This document shows positions 24,090-32,172 of a stretch of 42,495 nt of DNA, in pieces. This DNA comes from Bacteroidales bacterium (GTDB lineage Bacteria; Bacteroidota; Bacteroidia; Bacteroidales; UBA12077). Both the position numbers and the translations under genes were made by a program. Location: NCBI GenBank assembly GCA_019038645.1, contig JAHOYT010000044.1:1-42495 (forward strand), given 5' to 3'. Within the stretch, counting starts at the first letter, position 1; every line of letters starts with the position of its first letter. The notes under the pieces were generated by a model, which saw only the letters and a program-made list of their open reading frames with translations, ran no database searches and was not told where the DNA came from.

Positions 24090-26417
24090 ATGAAGCGATT
24101 TCTAATATTATGTGCACTAATATCAATCTCTGTTTTTTCGTTTTCGCAAAATAAGTATACAATAAGCGGTCGTATTAATGATGAAGCCGGAGAAGATTTG
24201 ATTGGTGCAACTATATATATTGAAAATTTGAAGACCGGATCGGTAACAAATGTATATGGTTTCTATTCTATTACATTGCCAAAAGGAATCTATCAGGTTG
24301 TTTATTCTTATATGGGATATGAACTCCAGACAAAAGAGATCACTCTGAATAAAAATCTTAGCCTTAATGTAATATTAACTGAAACAACTAAAACTATTGA
24401 AGAAGTTGTAGTAACAGCTGAAAGGAAAAATGAAAATGTAGTGAAAACTGAAATGTCTACAACAAAGCTTCTGGCCAGGGAAATAAAAAGAATTCCTGCC
24501 CTAATGGGCGAAGTTGATATAATAAAAGCTATTCAACTACTTCCGGGAATTCAGGCAACAGGTGAAGGGTTTTCCGGTTTTAATGTTAGAGGTGGTAGTC
24601 CTGATCAAAACCTCATTCTATTTGATGAAGCTACAGTATATAATGCATCCCATTTAATGGGTTTTTTCTCAGTTTTTAATAATGATGCAATTAAAGATGT
24701 AAAACTTTATAAAGGTGATATCCCTGCTCAATATGGAGGGCGACTATCGTCTCTTCTTGATATCAGAATGAAAGAAGGTAACCAGAAAAAACTTCAGGCT
24801 ACCGGAGGATTGGGAACCGTTTCATCCAGACTTACATTAGAAGGGCCAATAATTGAAGATAAATGGTCAGTATTAGTATCAGGCAGAAGAACTTATGTTG
24901 ACCTAATGTTGTTATTATCAAGCGAGGATGCTGTTAAGTCTAATAAACTATATTTTTATGATTTAAATTTAAAAACAAACTATAAAATAAGCGATAAAGA
25001 CAGAATCTTTGTTTCAGGATATTTGGGGCGCGATGTTTTCAAATTTGGAGATATGTTTGGCTTCGATTGGGGTAACAATACTTTAACAACCAGATGGAAC
25101 CATTTATTTACAGAAAAATTATTCTCTAACTTCTCATTTATTTATACCAGATACGACTACAAAATGGAGAGTGGTACAGATGCTTCCGGATTTATGTGGA
25201 CCTCAAACCTGGAAGATTATAAACTAAAAGCGGATTTTAATTATTACCCTAATCCTGATAATACCATAAAATTTGGTCTGGAAGCAATTCATCATCATTT
25301 TAATCCGGGCTTTGCAAGAGGAACAGGTGATTCAACAGCTGCTTACAACTCATTAAAAATGCCGGAATCTAATGCGCTTGAATATGCTGTATATTTAAGC
25401 AACGAGCATAAACTAACTAAAAAACTTACTGTTAACTATGGTTTAAGAGGATCTCTATTCCTGAATATGGGTGAAGCTACAGTCTACAATTTCGATGATT
25501 CCTATCAGAAAATTGATTCCACAACTTATAGCAGTTGGGATATTTTTAATACATTTTATGGATTGGAACCACGTCTGAGCTTAAATTATTCTCTAAATCA
25601 AAAATCATCGATTAAAGCAAGTTATTCCAGAACCAAACAATACGTACATTTGGCTTCAAACAGTACGGCTGGTTCTCCTTTAGATGTATGGCTTCCGTCA
25701 AGTCCGAATATTGATCCACAAGTTGCAAATCAGGCTGCAATCGGATATTTCAGAAATTTCTTTAATAATGAGTATGAAACATCTGTGGAAGTATATTATA
25801 AAGATATGAATAACCAAATAGACTTTAAAGATCATGCTGAATTAATGCTCAACCCGGAACTGGAAGGTGAGTTTAGGGTTGGTGATGCATGGTCATATGG
25901 GGCCGAGTTCTTTATTCGCAAGCAGCAGGGAAAACTTACCGGCTGGATTAGTTATACATTATCAAAAGCTGAAAGAAAAATTCCAGAAATAAACTCAGGA
26001 AAAGTTTATTCATCATCGTTTGACAGACCTCATAATATTGCAATTGTAGGAAGTTACGACTTGGGAAAACGCTGGATTATTTCAGCAACATGGGTATACG
26101 CAACAGGTTCACCCGTTACTTTTCCAACAGGAAGATATGAACAGGGAAACATGATCGTCCCTATCTATAGTGATAGAAATAGCTACAGAATGCCTGACTA
26201 TCACCGTATGGATTTATCTATTACATTGAAAGGAAAAGATAAACCAAATAAGCGATTAAAAAGCGAATTAAATGTATCAATCTACAACCTCTACAACAGA
26301 CACAATGCATGGATGATATATTTTGGACAGGATGAAGATGATCCAACAGTAACTACAGCTGAAACGGTTTATGTATTTCCTTTTATACCATCATTAACCT
26401 GGAACTTTTATTTTTAA
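24090..26417 (+). CDS. TonB-dependent receptor with carboxypeptidase-regulatory-like N-domain
   Basis: A 775-residue outer-membrane receptor. A signal peptide (about 1-19, ending FSFS-Q) is followed by a CarboxypepD_reg-like domain (about 22-105: YTISGRINDEAGEDLIGATI, YSYMGYELQTKEITL). The plug domain (about 120-235) carries GFNVRGGSPDQNLILFDE and the IPAQYGGRLSSLLDI end. A 22-strand-type barrel runs to the C-terminal aromatic (TWNFYF). It is the active-transport outer-membrane channel driven by TonB-ExbBD. The substrate is unknown. The next gene, 12 bp later, encodes a DUF4249 surface lipoprotein, a recurrent Bacteroidota partnership without a SusD. Confidence 0.93.
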   Translation: MKRFLILCALISISVFSFSQNKYTISGRINDEAGEDLIGATIYIENLKTGSVTNVYGFYSITLPKGIYQVVYSYMGYELQTKEITLNKNLSLNVILTETTKTIEEVVVTAERKNENVVKTEMSTTKLLAREIKRIPALMGEVDIIKAIQLLPGIQATGEGFSGFNVRGGSPDQNLILFDEATVYNASHLMGFFSVFNNDAIKDVKLYKGDIPAQYGGRLSSLLDIRMKEGNQKKLQATGGLGTVSSRLTLEGPIIEDKWSVLVSGRRTYVDLMLLLSSEDAVKSNKLYFYDLNLKTNYKISDKDRIFVSGYLGRDVFKFGDMFGFDWGNNTLTTRWNHLFTEKLFSNFSFIYTRYDYKMESGTDASGFMWTSNLEDYKLKADFNYYPNPDNTIKFGLEAIHHHFNPGFARGTGDSTAAYNSLKMPESNALEYAVYLSNEHKLTKKLTVNYGLRGSLFLNMGEATVYNFDDSYQKIDSTTYSSWDIFNTFYGLEPRLSLNYSLNQKSSIKASYSRTKQYVHLASNSTAGSPLDVWLPSSPNIDPQVANQAAIGYFRNFFNNEYETSVEVYYKDMNNQIDFKDHAELMLNPELEGEFRVGDAWSYGAEFFIRKQQGKLTGWISYTLSKAERKIPEINSGKVYSSSFDRPHNIAIVGSYDLGKRWIISATWVYATGSPVTFPTGRYEQGNMIVPIYSDRNSYRMPDYHRMDLSITLKGKDKPNKRLKSELNVSIYNLYNRHNAWMIYFGQDEDDPTVTTAETVYVFPFIPSLTWNFYF

Positions 26418-26429
26418 GAAAGGATTAAA

Positions 26430-27290
26430 ATGAAAAACTTAATTTATATATCACTTTTATTAACTTTTCTTGTATCTGCCTGCACTGAAAAATATGATGT
26501 CGAACTTGACAGGACATATGTAAGACTTGTTGTTCAAGGTTCCATAAGTGATGAATTAAAAGCTCATCAGGTATCCTTAACCCATAGTGCTGATTATTTC
26601 TCAAATAGTCCGGCTCCCAAAGTAACCGATGCAGTTGTTTCTATTTCCGATGGAGAAAATACTTTCGATCTTACCGAGGTTTCTGATGGCATATATGAAA
26701 CAGATACCATTTCGGGTGAACCTGGAAAAACTTATACACTTACCATTTATTCAGATGGAGAAACTTACACATCAAGTTGTCAGTTGAATTATTGTGCCCC
26801 TATGGATTCTATAAATTTCGGATATTATGATGATAGCGATTATTATGATAGTGATACCACGATGAAAGACACTACACTTTATATACTCTTAAATGCATTG
26901 GAACCATCAACGCCTGGAGATTTTTACTTGTGGAACGTCTATAAAAATGAGATTCTGGAATCAGATACACTTCATGAACTATATTTCTCTGACGATGTTT
27001 TTATTAATGGAAATTACATGTATGACATTATGGTACAATGGGTTGAAGATGCTTCTATTGAAGATACTATTACCCTGGAAATGCAGGCAATAACTGAGGA
27101 ATATTACAATTATATTACTCAGGTAATGACTGAAACCGTATGGAATATGGGCCCTTTTGATGGCCCGCCAGCCAACCCAACAGGAAATATTAGCAACGGT
27201 GCAATGGGATTTTTTCTTGCATATTCTGTTGAAACAATTACAGCAATTGTACCTGATGAAGTTGATTGGATTGAATTAGAATGGTATTAA
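26430..27290 (+). CDS. DUF4249 family lipoprotein
   Basis: A 286-residue predicted lipoprotein. The signal peptide ends LVSAC with lipidated C18. The mature part begins with a beta-sandwich-like region (about 25-120: VVQGSISDE, VTDAVVSISDG, GKTYTLTIYSDG) typical of DUF4249. This is followed by an acidic, Tyr/Asp-rich stretch (about 128-150) and a final domain (to 286) containing WNMGPFDGPPANP. DUF4249 proteins commonly accompany TonB receptors, probably as the extracellular substrate-capturing partner, but no ligand is established to my knowledge. It is translated 12 bp after the receptor and followed directly by a terminator. Confidence 0.85.
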   Translation: MKNLIYISLLLTFLVSACTEKYDVELDRTYVRLVVQGSISDELKAHQVSLTHSADYFSNSPAPKVTDAVVSISDGENTFDLTEVSDGIYETDTISGEPGKTYTLTIYSDGETYTSSCQLNYCAPMDSINFGYYDDSDYYDSDTTMKDTTLYILLNALEPSTPGDFYLWNVYKNEILESDTLHELYFSDDVFINGNYMYDIMVQWVEDASIEDTITLEMQAITEEYYNYITQVMTETVWNMGPFDGPPANPTGNISNGAMGFFLAYSVETITAIVPDEVDWIELEWY

Positions 27291-27293
27291 TAA

Positions 27294-27323
27294 AAAGAGC
27301 TGATCTTCACAGGTCAGCTCTTT
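27294..27323. terminator. Bidirectional terminator between DUF4249 and zinc-ribbon genes
   Basis: AAAGAGCTGA (27294-27303) and TCAGCTCTTT (27314-27323) form a perfect 10-bp stem with a 10-base loop, four bases after the DUF4249 stop codon. A-rich left and T-rich right flanks suit either strand, and the site lies between convergent genes. Confidence 0.8.
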
Positions 27324-27345
27324 CAGTTTAATATGATATTTCTTT

Positions 27346-28104
27346 CTATTTAAATTCTTCTTCCATATCAGAATCCACAAGAATACGTCCACAATATTCA
27401 CAAACAATAATTTTCTTACGTGAACGAACGTCTAACTGTCTTTGAGGTGGAATTTTGTTAAAACAACCACCACAAGCATCACGTTTTACAGAAACAACAG
27501 CAAGACCATTTCGTGCATTACCCCGGATCTTTTTATATGCATTTTTTAAACGATCCTCAATCATTTCCTGAATGCTTAATGCTTTCTTTTCAAATCCTTC
27601 CTCTTCCTTTTGTGTTTCTGAAGTAATTGAATCTAATTCAGCTTTTTTAGTTTCCAGATCGCCTGTACGATCTTCCAGAATACCTCTTGAATCTTCAATA
27701 ACTATTTTCTTTTCCTCAATTTTTGCAGTGTATTCTTTTATTCTTTTTTCGCAAAGTTCTATTTCTAATGTCTGAAATTCCATTTCTTTCGATAAAGAGT
27801 CGAATTCACGATTATTACGAACATTATTCTGCTGTTCAGTATATTTCTTAATCAGTGCCTGAGCTTCTTTAATTTCATTCTTTTTAGTTACAATAGCTTC
27901 TTCATGCTTACTAAAATCATCCTCATAATTTTGGACACGGGTCTGTAAACCCTCGATTTCATCTTCTAAATCCTGAACCTCAAGAGGAAGTTCCCCACGC
28001 AAACGCTTAATATCATCAATTTTTGAATCTACCATCTGTAGTTCAAATAAAGCTTTTAATTTTTCCTCAACAGTTAAGTCTGTATTTTCCTTTACTTTAG
28101 CCAT
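27346..28104 (-). CDS. Coiled-coil protein with C4 zinc ribbon
   Basis: A 252-residue cytoplasmic protein. Long amphipathic coiled coil covers about 15-190, followed by a C-terminal zinc ribbon with C211 and C214 (CGGC) and C235 and C238 (CEYC), and a conserved PPQRQLDVR linker between the two knuckles. This matches the zf-RING_7/CT398-like family. Members are thought to bind nucleic acid or act as scaffolds, but the function is not established. The upstream Nif3-family gene lies 3 bp away. This adjacency is seen in many bacteria and suggests a shared role. Confidence 0.87.
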   Translation of the reverse strand: MAKVKENTDLTVEEKLKALFELQMVDSKIDDIKRLRGELPLEVQDLEDEIEGLQTRVQNYEDDFSKHEEAIVTKKNEIKEAQALIKKYTEQQNNVRNNREFDSLSKEMEFQTLEIELCEKRIKEYTAKIEEKKIVIEDSRGILEDRTGDLETKKAELDSITSETQKEEEGFEKKALSIQEMIEDRLKNAYKKIRGNARNGLAVVSVKRDACGGCFNKIPPQRQLDVRSRKKIIVCEYCGRILVDSDMEEEFK

Positions 28105-28107
28105 CTT

Positions 28108-29205
28108 TTATAAATAATTTATCGGATTCGAATTTATTTCTGTCAAATGAGCTGCAAATTTAGGAAATTTTTTCATAAGTAATTCATAAAAAAGTTCTTT
28201 TGTAATTTGCTCTGTTTCAAAATGCCCGATATCGGCAATTAGAATTTGTCCATCTGCATCGAAAAACTGATGATATTTAAAATCTCCTGACACAAAAATA
28301 TCTGCTTTCTCCTGAATGGCATTTTTTAGTAAAAAGCTACCACTTCCTCCACAAATAGCAACTCTCCTAATGGGTTTATTCAACAATTTTGTATAGCGCA
28401 CACCCTTAGCAGAGAATACTTCTTTTAAACGATTTAAGAATTCTATCTCATTGATTTCGGTCTTAAGATCTCCAACCACTCCATATCCCACTCTGTTAAA
28501 GTTATTTTCTATAGGATAAATATCATATGCAACTTCCTCATATGGATGAGATTTAATAAGTGCATTTGCAACTTTATTTTTTAGATACCTCGGAAAAATA
28601 ATTTCAATTCGCATTTCATCTTCAATATGAATCTCTCCTTTTTTTCCAACATAAGGATTTGCATCTTCACCAGCTTTAAAGGTTCCTTTACCTTCAGAAT
28701 TAAAACTTGCACAATCATAATCACCAATTGTACCAGCGCCAACTTCAAATACTGCTTTGCGCGTTTTTTCTGCATGATCTTTGGGAACAAAATATACTAA
28801 TTTAAAAAGCTGATTCGTAACCGGAGCTAAAATTTTTTGATTTATTAATTCTAATTTTTCAGCTATTTTACTGCTTACTCCACCCCAAATACTATCCAGA
28901 TTTGTATGAGCAGCATAAATCGCAACATCGTTTTTTATTGCTTTTATTACGATACGTTCAGTATAGTTTTTGCCTGTTATTTTTTTTAAGCCCGAAAAAA
29001 CAATTGGATGATGGGTCAAAATTAAATTCGCATTTTTCAATATGGCTTCTTCAACAATCTCTTCGGTAACATCAACTGTTATTAATGCTGCAGATAATTC
29101 CATTTCCGGATCGCCAACAATTAATCCGGCATTATCGTAATCTTCCTGATAAGCCAATGGTGCAACCGATTCTATATAAGAAATAATTTCTTTTAGCCTC
29201 ATCAT
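28108..29205 (-). CDS. Nif3-like dinuclear metal centre hexameric protein (YqfO type)
   Basis: A 365-residue protein. Metal-binding motifs: LTHHPIVFSG with H65 and H66, YAAHTNLD with H100 and D104 in the N-terminal half, and DIGHFETEQ near residue 330 in the C-terminal half. A roughly 110-residue CutA/PII-like insertion (about 130-235, KLVYFVPKDHAEKTRKAVF to YDIYPI) marks the longer YqfO/Bacillus-type subgroup. Nif3 proteins form toroidal hexamers with a two-metal site. The in vivo reaction is unsettled, with GTP cyclohydrolase-like and other assignments made for individual members. Two adjacent ATG codons could initiate. Confidence 0.92.
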   Translation of the reverse strand: MMRLKEIISYIESVAPLAYQEDYDNAGLIVGDPEMELSAALITVDVTEEIVEEAILKNANLILTHHPIVFSGLKKITGKNYTERIVIKAIKNDVAIYAAHTNLDSIWGGVSSKIAEKLELINQKILAPVTNQLFKLVYFVPKDHAEKTRKAVFEVGAGTIGDYDCASFNSEGKGTFKAGEDANPYVGKKGEIHIEDEMRIEIIFPRYLKNKVANALIKSHPYEEVAYDIYPIENNFNRVGYGVVGDLKTEINEIEFLNRLKEVFSAKGVRYTKLLNKPIRRVAICGGSGSFLLKNAIQEKADIFVSGDFKYHQFFDADGQILIADIGHFETEQITKELFYELLMKKFPKFAAHLTEINSNPINYL

Positions 29206-29231
29206 TTAAATTTTGGGGATTTAAAAAAGAT

Positions 29232-29262
29232 AAAAAAAACGTGAAATTAAATATCCTCACGT
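29232..29262 (-). terminator. Intrinsic terminator overlapping the merR-type gene 3' end
   Basis: On the minus strand ACGTGA (29257-29262) and TCACGT (29239-29244) form a 6-bp stem with a 12-base loop, followed by a T tract (A run at 29232-29239). The left arm lies inside the last codons of the MerR-family gene and the stop codon falls in the loop. Confidence 0.65.
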
Positions 29263-29582
29263 ATTTCTAATAACAATTTCTTGATTTCTTTCAGGGATTT
29301 TACCGCCTCAAAATTATTCATGGTTCCCTCTTTGTTTTCTTTCAATTTCTTTTGAGCGCCCTTCAAAGTTAGCCCTAACTCCTTAACTAAATAATAAATA
29401 ATATGAAAATGCTCAATATCCTCAATAGTAAAAAAACGATTCCCTTTTTTATTTTTCTTAGGTTTAATAATATCAAATTCTTTTTCCCAATAACGGATTA
29501 AAGACGAATTTACATTAAACATCTCGGCAACCTCGCCAATACTATAATATAGTTTCTCAACACGCTTTTCTTTATAGGGCAT
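29247..29582 (-). CDS. MerR-family transcriptional regulator
   Basis: A 111-residue DNA-binding protein. The winged helix-turn-helix is at about 11-80: YYSIGEVAEMFNVNSSLIRY, then WEKEFDIIKPKK, then the wing NRFFTIEDIEHFHIIYYLVK. There is only a short C-terminal dimerisation helix and no cysteine-bearing effector domain, so it is not a metal sensor of the classic MerR type. This compact MerR is commonly encoded near M23 peptidase and alaS genes in Bacteroidota, as here. The regulon is unknown. A terminator overlaps the end of the gene. Confidence 0.9.
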   Translation of the reverse strand: MPYKEKRVEKLYYSIGEVAEMFNVNSSLIRYWEKEFDIIKPKKNKKGNRFFTIEDIEHFHIIYYLVKELGLTLKGAQKKLKENKEGTMNNFEAVKSLKEIKKLLLEIREDI

Positions 29583-29645
29583 ATCTGATTTTTATTAAGG
29601 ACTATTGAACCAATAAAATTAAGAAATAAATTGAAACAATCAAAG

Positions 29646-31145
29646 TTAATTCTTTAATCCAAAACAATATAAATAACCATCGCGTGAGGCAATATATATT
29701 TTATGATTCCAAACTATTGGAGTAGATTCAAATGAACCCTTACGTTTATCAAGTAACTCAAAATGATTCTTATCATCATATTTAAAAAGGGATATTCCCC
29801 AATAACCGGCAACTATTAATTTATTATCTACAAATATTGGTGTGGATATAGAAGGACCAACTTTTTCCTTAAATATTAGCTTTGGTGTGCTATAAACTGT
29901 TACACTATCAGGTCCCAACACAGTTTTGCCTGAATCTATACTTTTATGATTAACCACATAAAGATACCCGTCAATTCCAACGAAAGCTGCTAAATGATCT
30001 TGATCTTCATGAATATAATTGTCATTTATACCTATTGAACCTATTATTCCTCCCTCCCAACCTGCAAAATCTTTATTTTCAACAGGAAAATACCAGACTA
30101 CAGCATCTTTCGGTTTTTTCGAAGGGTTTAATTTATATGCACCTCCTTTGCCTTGAATATATTGTTTTTCCACCGATACCATCAAACAACTATCAGAAGT
30201 TACAATAGCTGAACCATCAATATCGGAACCAATGTAAAAATCCCAGTCCAATTCACGGGTCTTCAAATTATACCCAAAAACGTGCCCTGATCCTGAAGCA
30301 ACATAGATTCTGTTTTTTAATAACGCTGGAGATGATTCTGTAACAACATTATTTCGGTGTTTGTAAACATCATCCATAGTATATAATTTTCGCTCCTGAA
30401 TAATTTTTGGCTGAAACATATCATTTAGCATTCTCCCGTTTTTATGATCAGGATCAAAAACAGTGAAATAAGAATTTTCAAGTCCTAAATAAGCAGTATC
30501 ATTTAAAATTAATGCAGAACCATCAACATCACGCGAGTAGCTGTGAGTCCATTTCTGATCCATTCTCCACAATTCTTTACCTGTAAAATAAGATATTGCT
30601 CTATAGCTTGGAATATACTTTGTGTCAAGATAGTTTCCAACACCCAATCTGCTTCCCTGTAATATAACTAATTTATTTTCTGGTTTATCAGGATTACTAT
30701 TAACCCAAATAGTGCCTGTTCCCTTCACAACATCATCAAACTTATATTGCCAGATTAATTTTCCTGTTTCAGTATCAATTTTTTTTAAGTGATGATCATA
30801 AGCTCCCTGAATTAAAAATAGTTTCCCTTCTTCTTTCACTAATAAAGGTTGACCTGTCCATCCTGCACCTGCCCAAATTCTTGAACCAGCTTTACGTGAA
30901 ATAACTGTTTCACCTTTTCCTAAATAATGTTTCCAAATTATGCCAAGTGTATCCGGAGCATCTTTCCCATAAAAATTGCGTTGCCAGTTTCCAAGAAAAG
31001 TTTGTATTATAGGCATAGTAATAGTATCCGGCTCATGCACTGAATCAGTCTGAATACCAGAGCTGTCATTTAAATCCTGCGCCTGAATACAAAAAAAAAT
31101 CCCCAAAAAAAGGGGAACTATAATAATTCTATATAAAAAATTCAT
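29646..31145 (-). CDS. Secreted PQQ-type beta-propeller repeat protein
   Basis: A 499-residue exported protein. The signal peptide is about 1-23 (ending CIQA-Q; the cysteine is not in a good lipobox). Repeated blade patterns run from about 80 to 497: IDTETGKLIWQYKF, AISYFTGKELWRM, YNLKTRELDWDFYIGSDI, ASRDGYLYCF. The W-x-x-x and D/G-A-S-like turns fit the quinoprotein/BamB propeller fold, but no PQQ-binding or dehydrogenase residues stand out. It is therefore probably a binding or scaffold propeller in the periplasm. It follows the two M23 peptidase genes with an 11-bp gap, so a role with them in wall remodelling is possible but inferred. Confidence 0.8.
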   Translation of the reverse strand: MNFLYRIIIVPLFLGIFFCIQAQDLNDSSGIQTDSVHEPDTITMPIIQTFLGNWQRNFYGKDAPDTLGIIWKHYLGKGETVISRKAGSRIWAGAGWTGQPLLVKEEGKLFLIQGAYDHHLKKIDTETGKLIWQYKFDDVVKGTGTIWVNSNPDKPENKLVILQGSRLGVGNYLDTKYIPSYRAISYFTGKELWRMDQKWTHSYSRDVDGSALILNDTAYLGLENSYFTVFDPDHKNGRMLNDMFQPKIIQERKLYTMDDVYKHRNNVVTESSPALLKNRIYVASGSGHVFGYNLKTRELDWDFYIGSDIDGSAIVTSDSCLMVSVEKQYIQGKGGAYKLNPSKKPKDAVVWYFPVENKDFAGWEGGIIGSIGINDNYIHEDQDHLAAFVGIDGYLYVVNHKSIDSGKTVLGPDSVTVYSTPKLIFKEKVGPSISTPIFVDNKLIVAGYWGISLFKYDDKNHFELLDKRKGSFESTPIVWNHKIYIASRDGYLYCFGLKN

Positions 31146-31156
31146 AAAAAACCTTT

Positions 31157-32128
31157 TTAATCAAATGACTGACCGCTATTTGATGATATAAATATCATTT
31201 TATCAAACTCTTCAGGAGTTAAATCATTAAAATAATAATGAACCGGATTTACCTTCTTATTATTTTTAAATACTTCGTAATGTAAATGCGGAGCAGTTGA
31301 TGTTCCAGAGGAACCAACAAATCCAATTATTTCTCCTCGTTTTACTTTTTGTCCTTTTCTTACATTAAAACCATTCAAATGTCCATATAGTGTTTTGTAA
31401 CCAAATCCATGATCAATTATTATTCTTTTACCATAGCCGCGTAATGAATTATCAACAACTTCAATTACACCATTCCCGGTAGAATAAATTTCTGTGCCGG
31501 TAGGTGCTGTAAAATCCATTCCGTAATGGAATTTACGTATTTTATAAATCGGATGTATTCTCCATCCCCACCCTGATGCCGTTCTTCTCAAATCTTTGTT
31601 TGAAATTGGCATAATTGCAGGAACACATGCTACCATTTCCTCTTTATTCTCAGCCATTTCAATTACTTCATCGTATGATTTTGTTTGAACATATAACTGT
31701 TTTGTAATTTTATCTAATCTTCTGGCCGTTTCTGAAACTAATTCGGAATTCTTGTACCCCTGCAAATCGGCATATCTGTTAGTTCCACCAAAACCCGCAG
31801 AACGAACAGACGGAGGAATTGGTTCAGCTTCAAAAATAACACGGTATATATTATCATCTCGTTTCTGAAGATCTTCCAGCGTTTTTTCAACAAGATCAAA
31901 TTGGTTATTCAACACGTCATACTGAGATATTAACTGTTTGTTTTCACGAATAAGACCCTTTTCTTTTGGGGTATCGAAAAACAGAATGAAAAAAAGGTTG
32001 TAAATAACTGCAATTAATAAGGTAGCTGTAAAGTAAGTCAATATGCGATAGAACTTTTGCTTATTTGAAAGTACAATTTTATCGTAACTAAGGCTGCTAT
32101 GATTAAATTTATATTTTACTTTTGCCAT
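31157..32128 (-). CDS. M23 (LytM) family metallopeptidase, copy B
   Basis: A 323-residue membrane-anchored peptidase. A cytoplasmic tail (1-25) is followed by one transmembrane span (about 28-51), a coiled region (about 58-95) and a conserved PIPPSVRSAGFGGTNRY block (103-119). The LytM domain (about 185-300) has zinc ligands H201 and D205 (HYGMD) and H283 (HLHYEV), with catalytic H250 (YGHLNGF). All active-site residues are present, so it should hydrolyse peptidoglycan cross-bridges in the periplasm. It has the same length and residue numbering as the upstream gene, so the two are a tandem duplication. Confidence 0.93.
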   Translation of the reverse strand: MAKVKYKFNHSSLSYDKIVLSNKQKFYRILTYFTATLLIAVIYNLFFILFFDTPKEKGLIRENKQLISQYDVLNNQFDLVEKTLEDLQKRDDNIYRVIFEAEPIPPSVRSAGFGGTNRYADLQGYKNSELVSETARRLDKITKQLYVQTKSYDEVIEMAENKEEMVACVPAIMPISNKDLRRTASGWGWRIHPIYKIRKFHYGMDFTAPTGTEIYSTGNGVIEVVDNSLRGYGKRIIIDHGFGYKTLYGHLNGFNVRKGQKVKRGEIIGFVGSSGTSTAPHLHYEVFKNNKKVNPVHYYFNDLTPEEFDKMIFISSNSGQSFD

Positions 32129-32172
32129 GTATTCAGTTAATTATGGCTCAAATATAAGGAAATATTTTAAAA

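Noticed and set aside
29646-31145. Quinoprotein alcohol dehydrogenase as the identity of the beta-propeller protein
   Set aside because: The protein lacks the length, the vicinal cysteine pair and the acidic catalytic residues of PQQ dehydrogenases. Only the blade repeats match.
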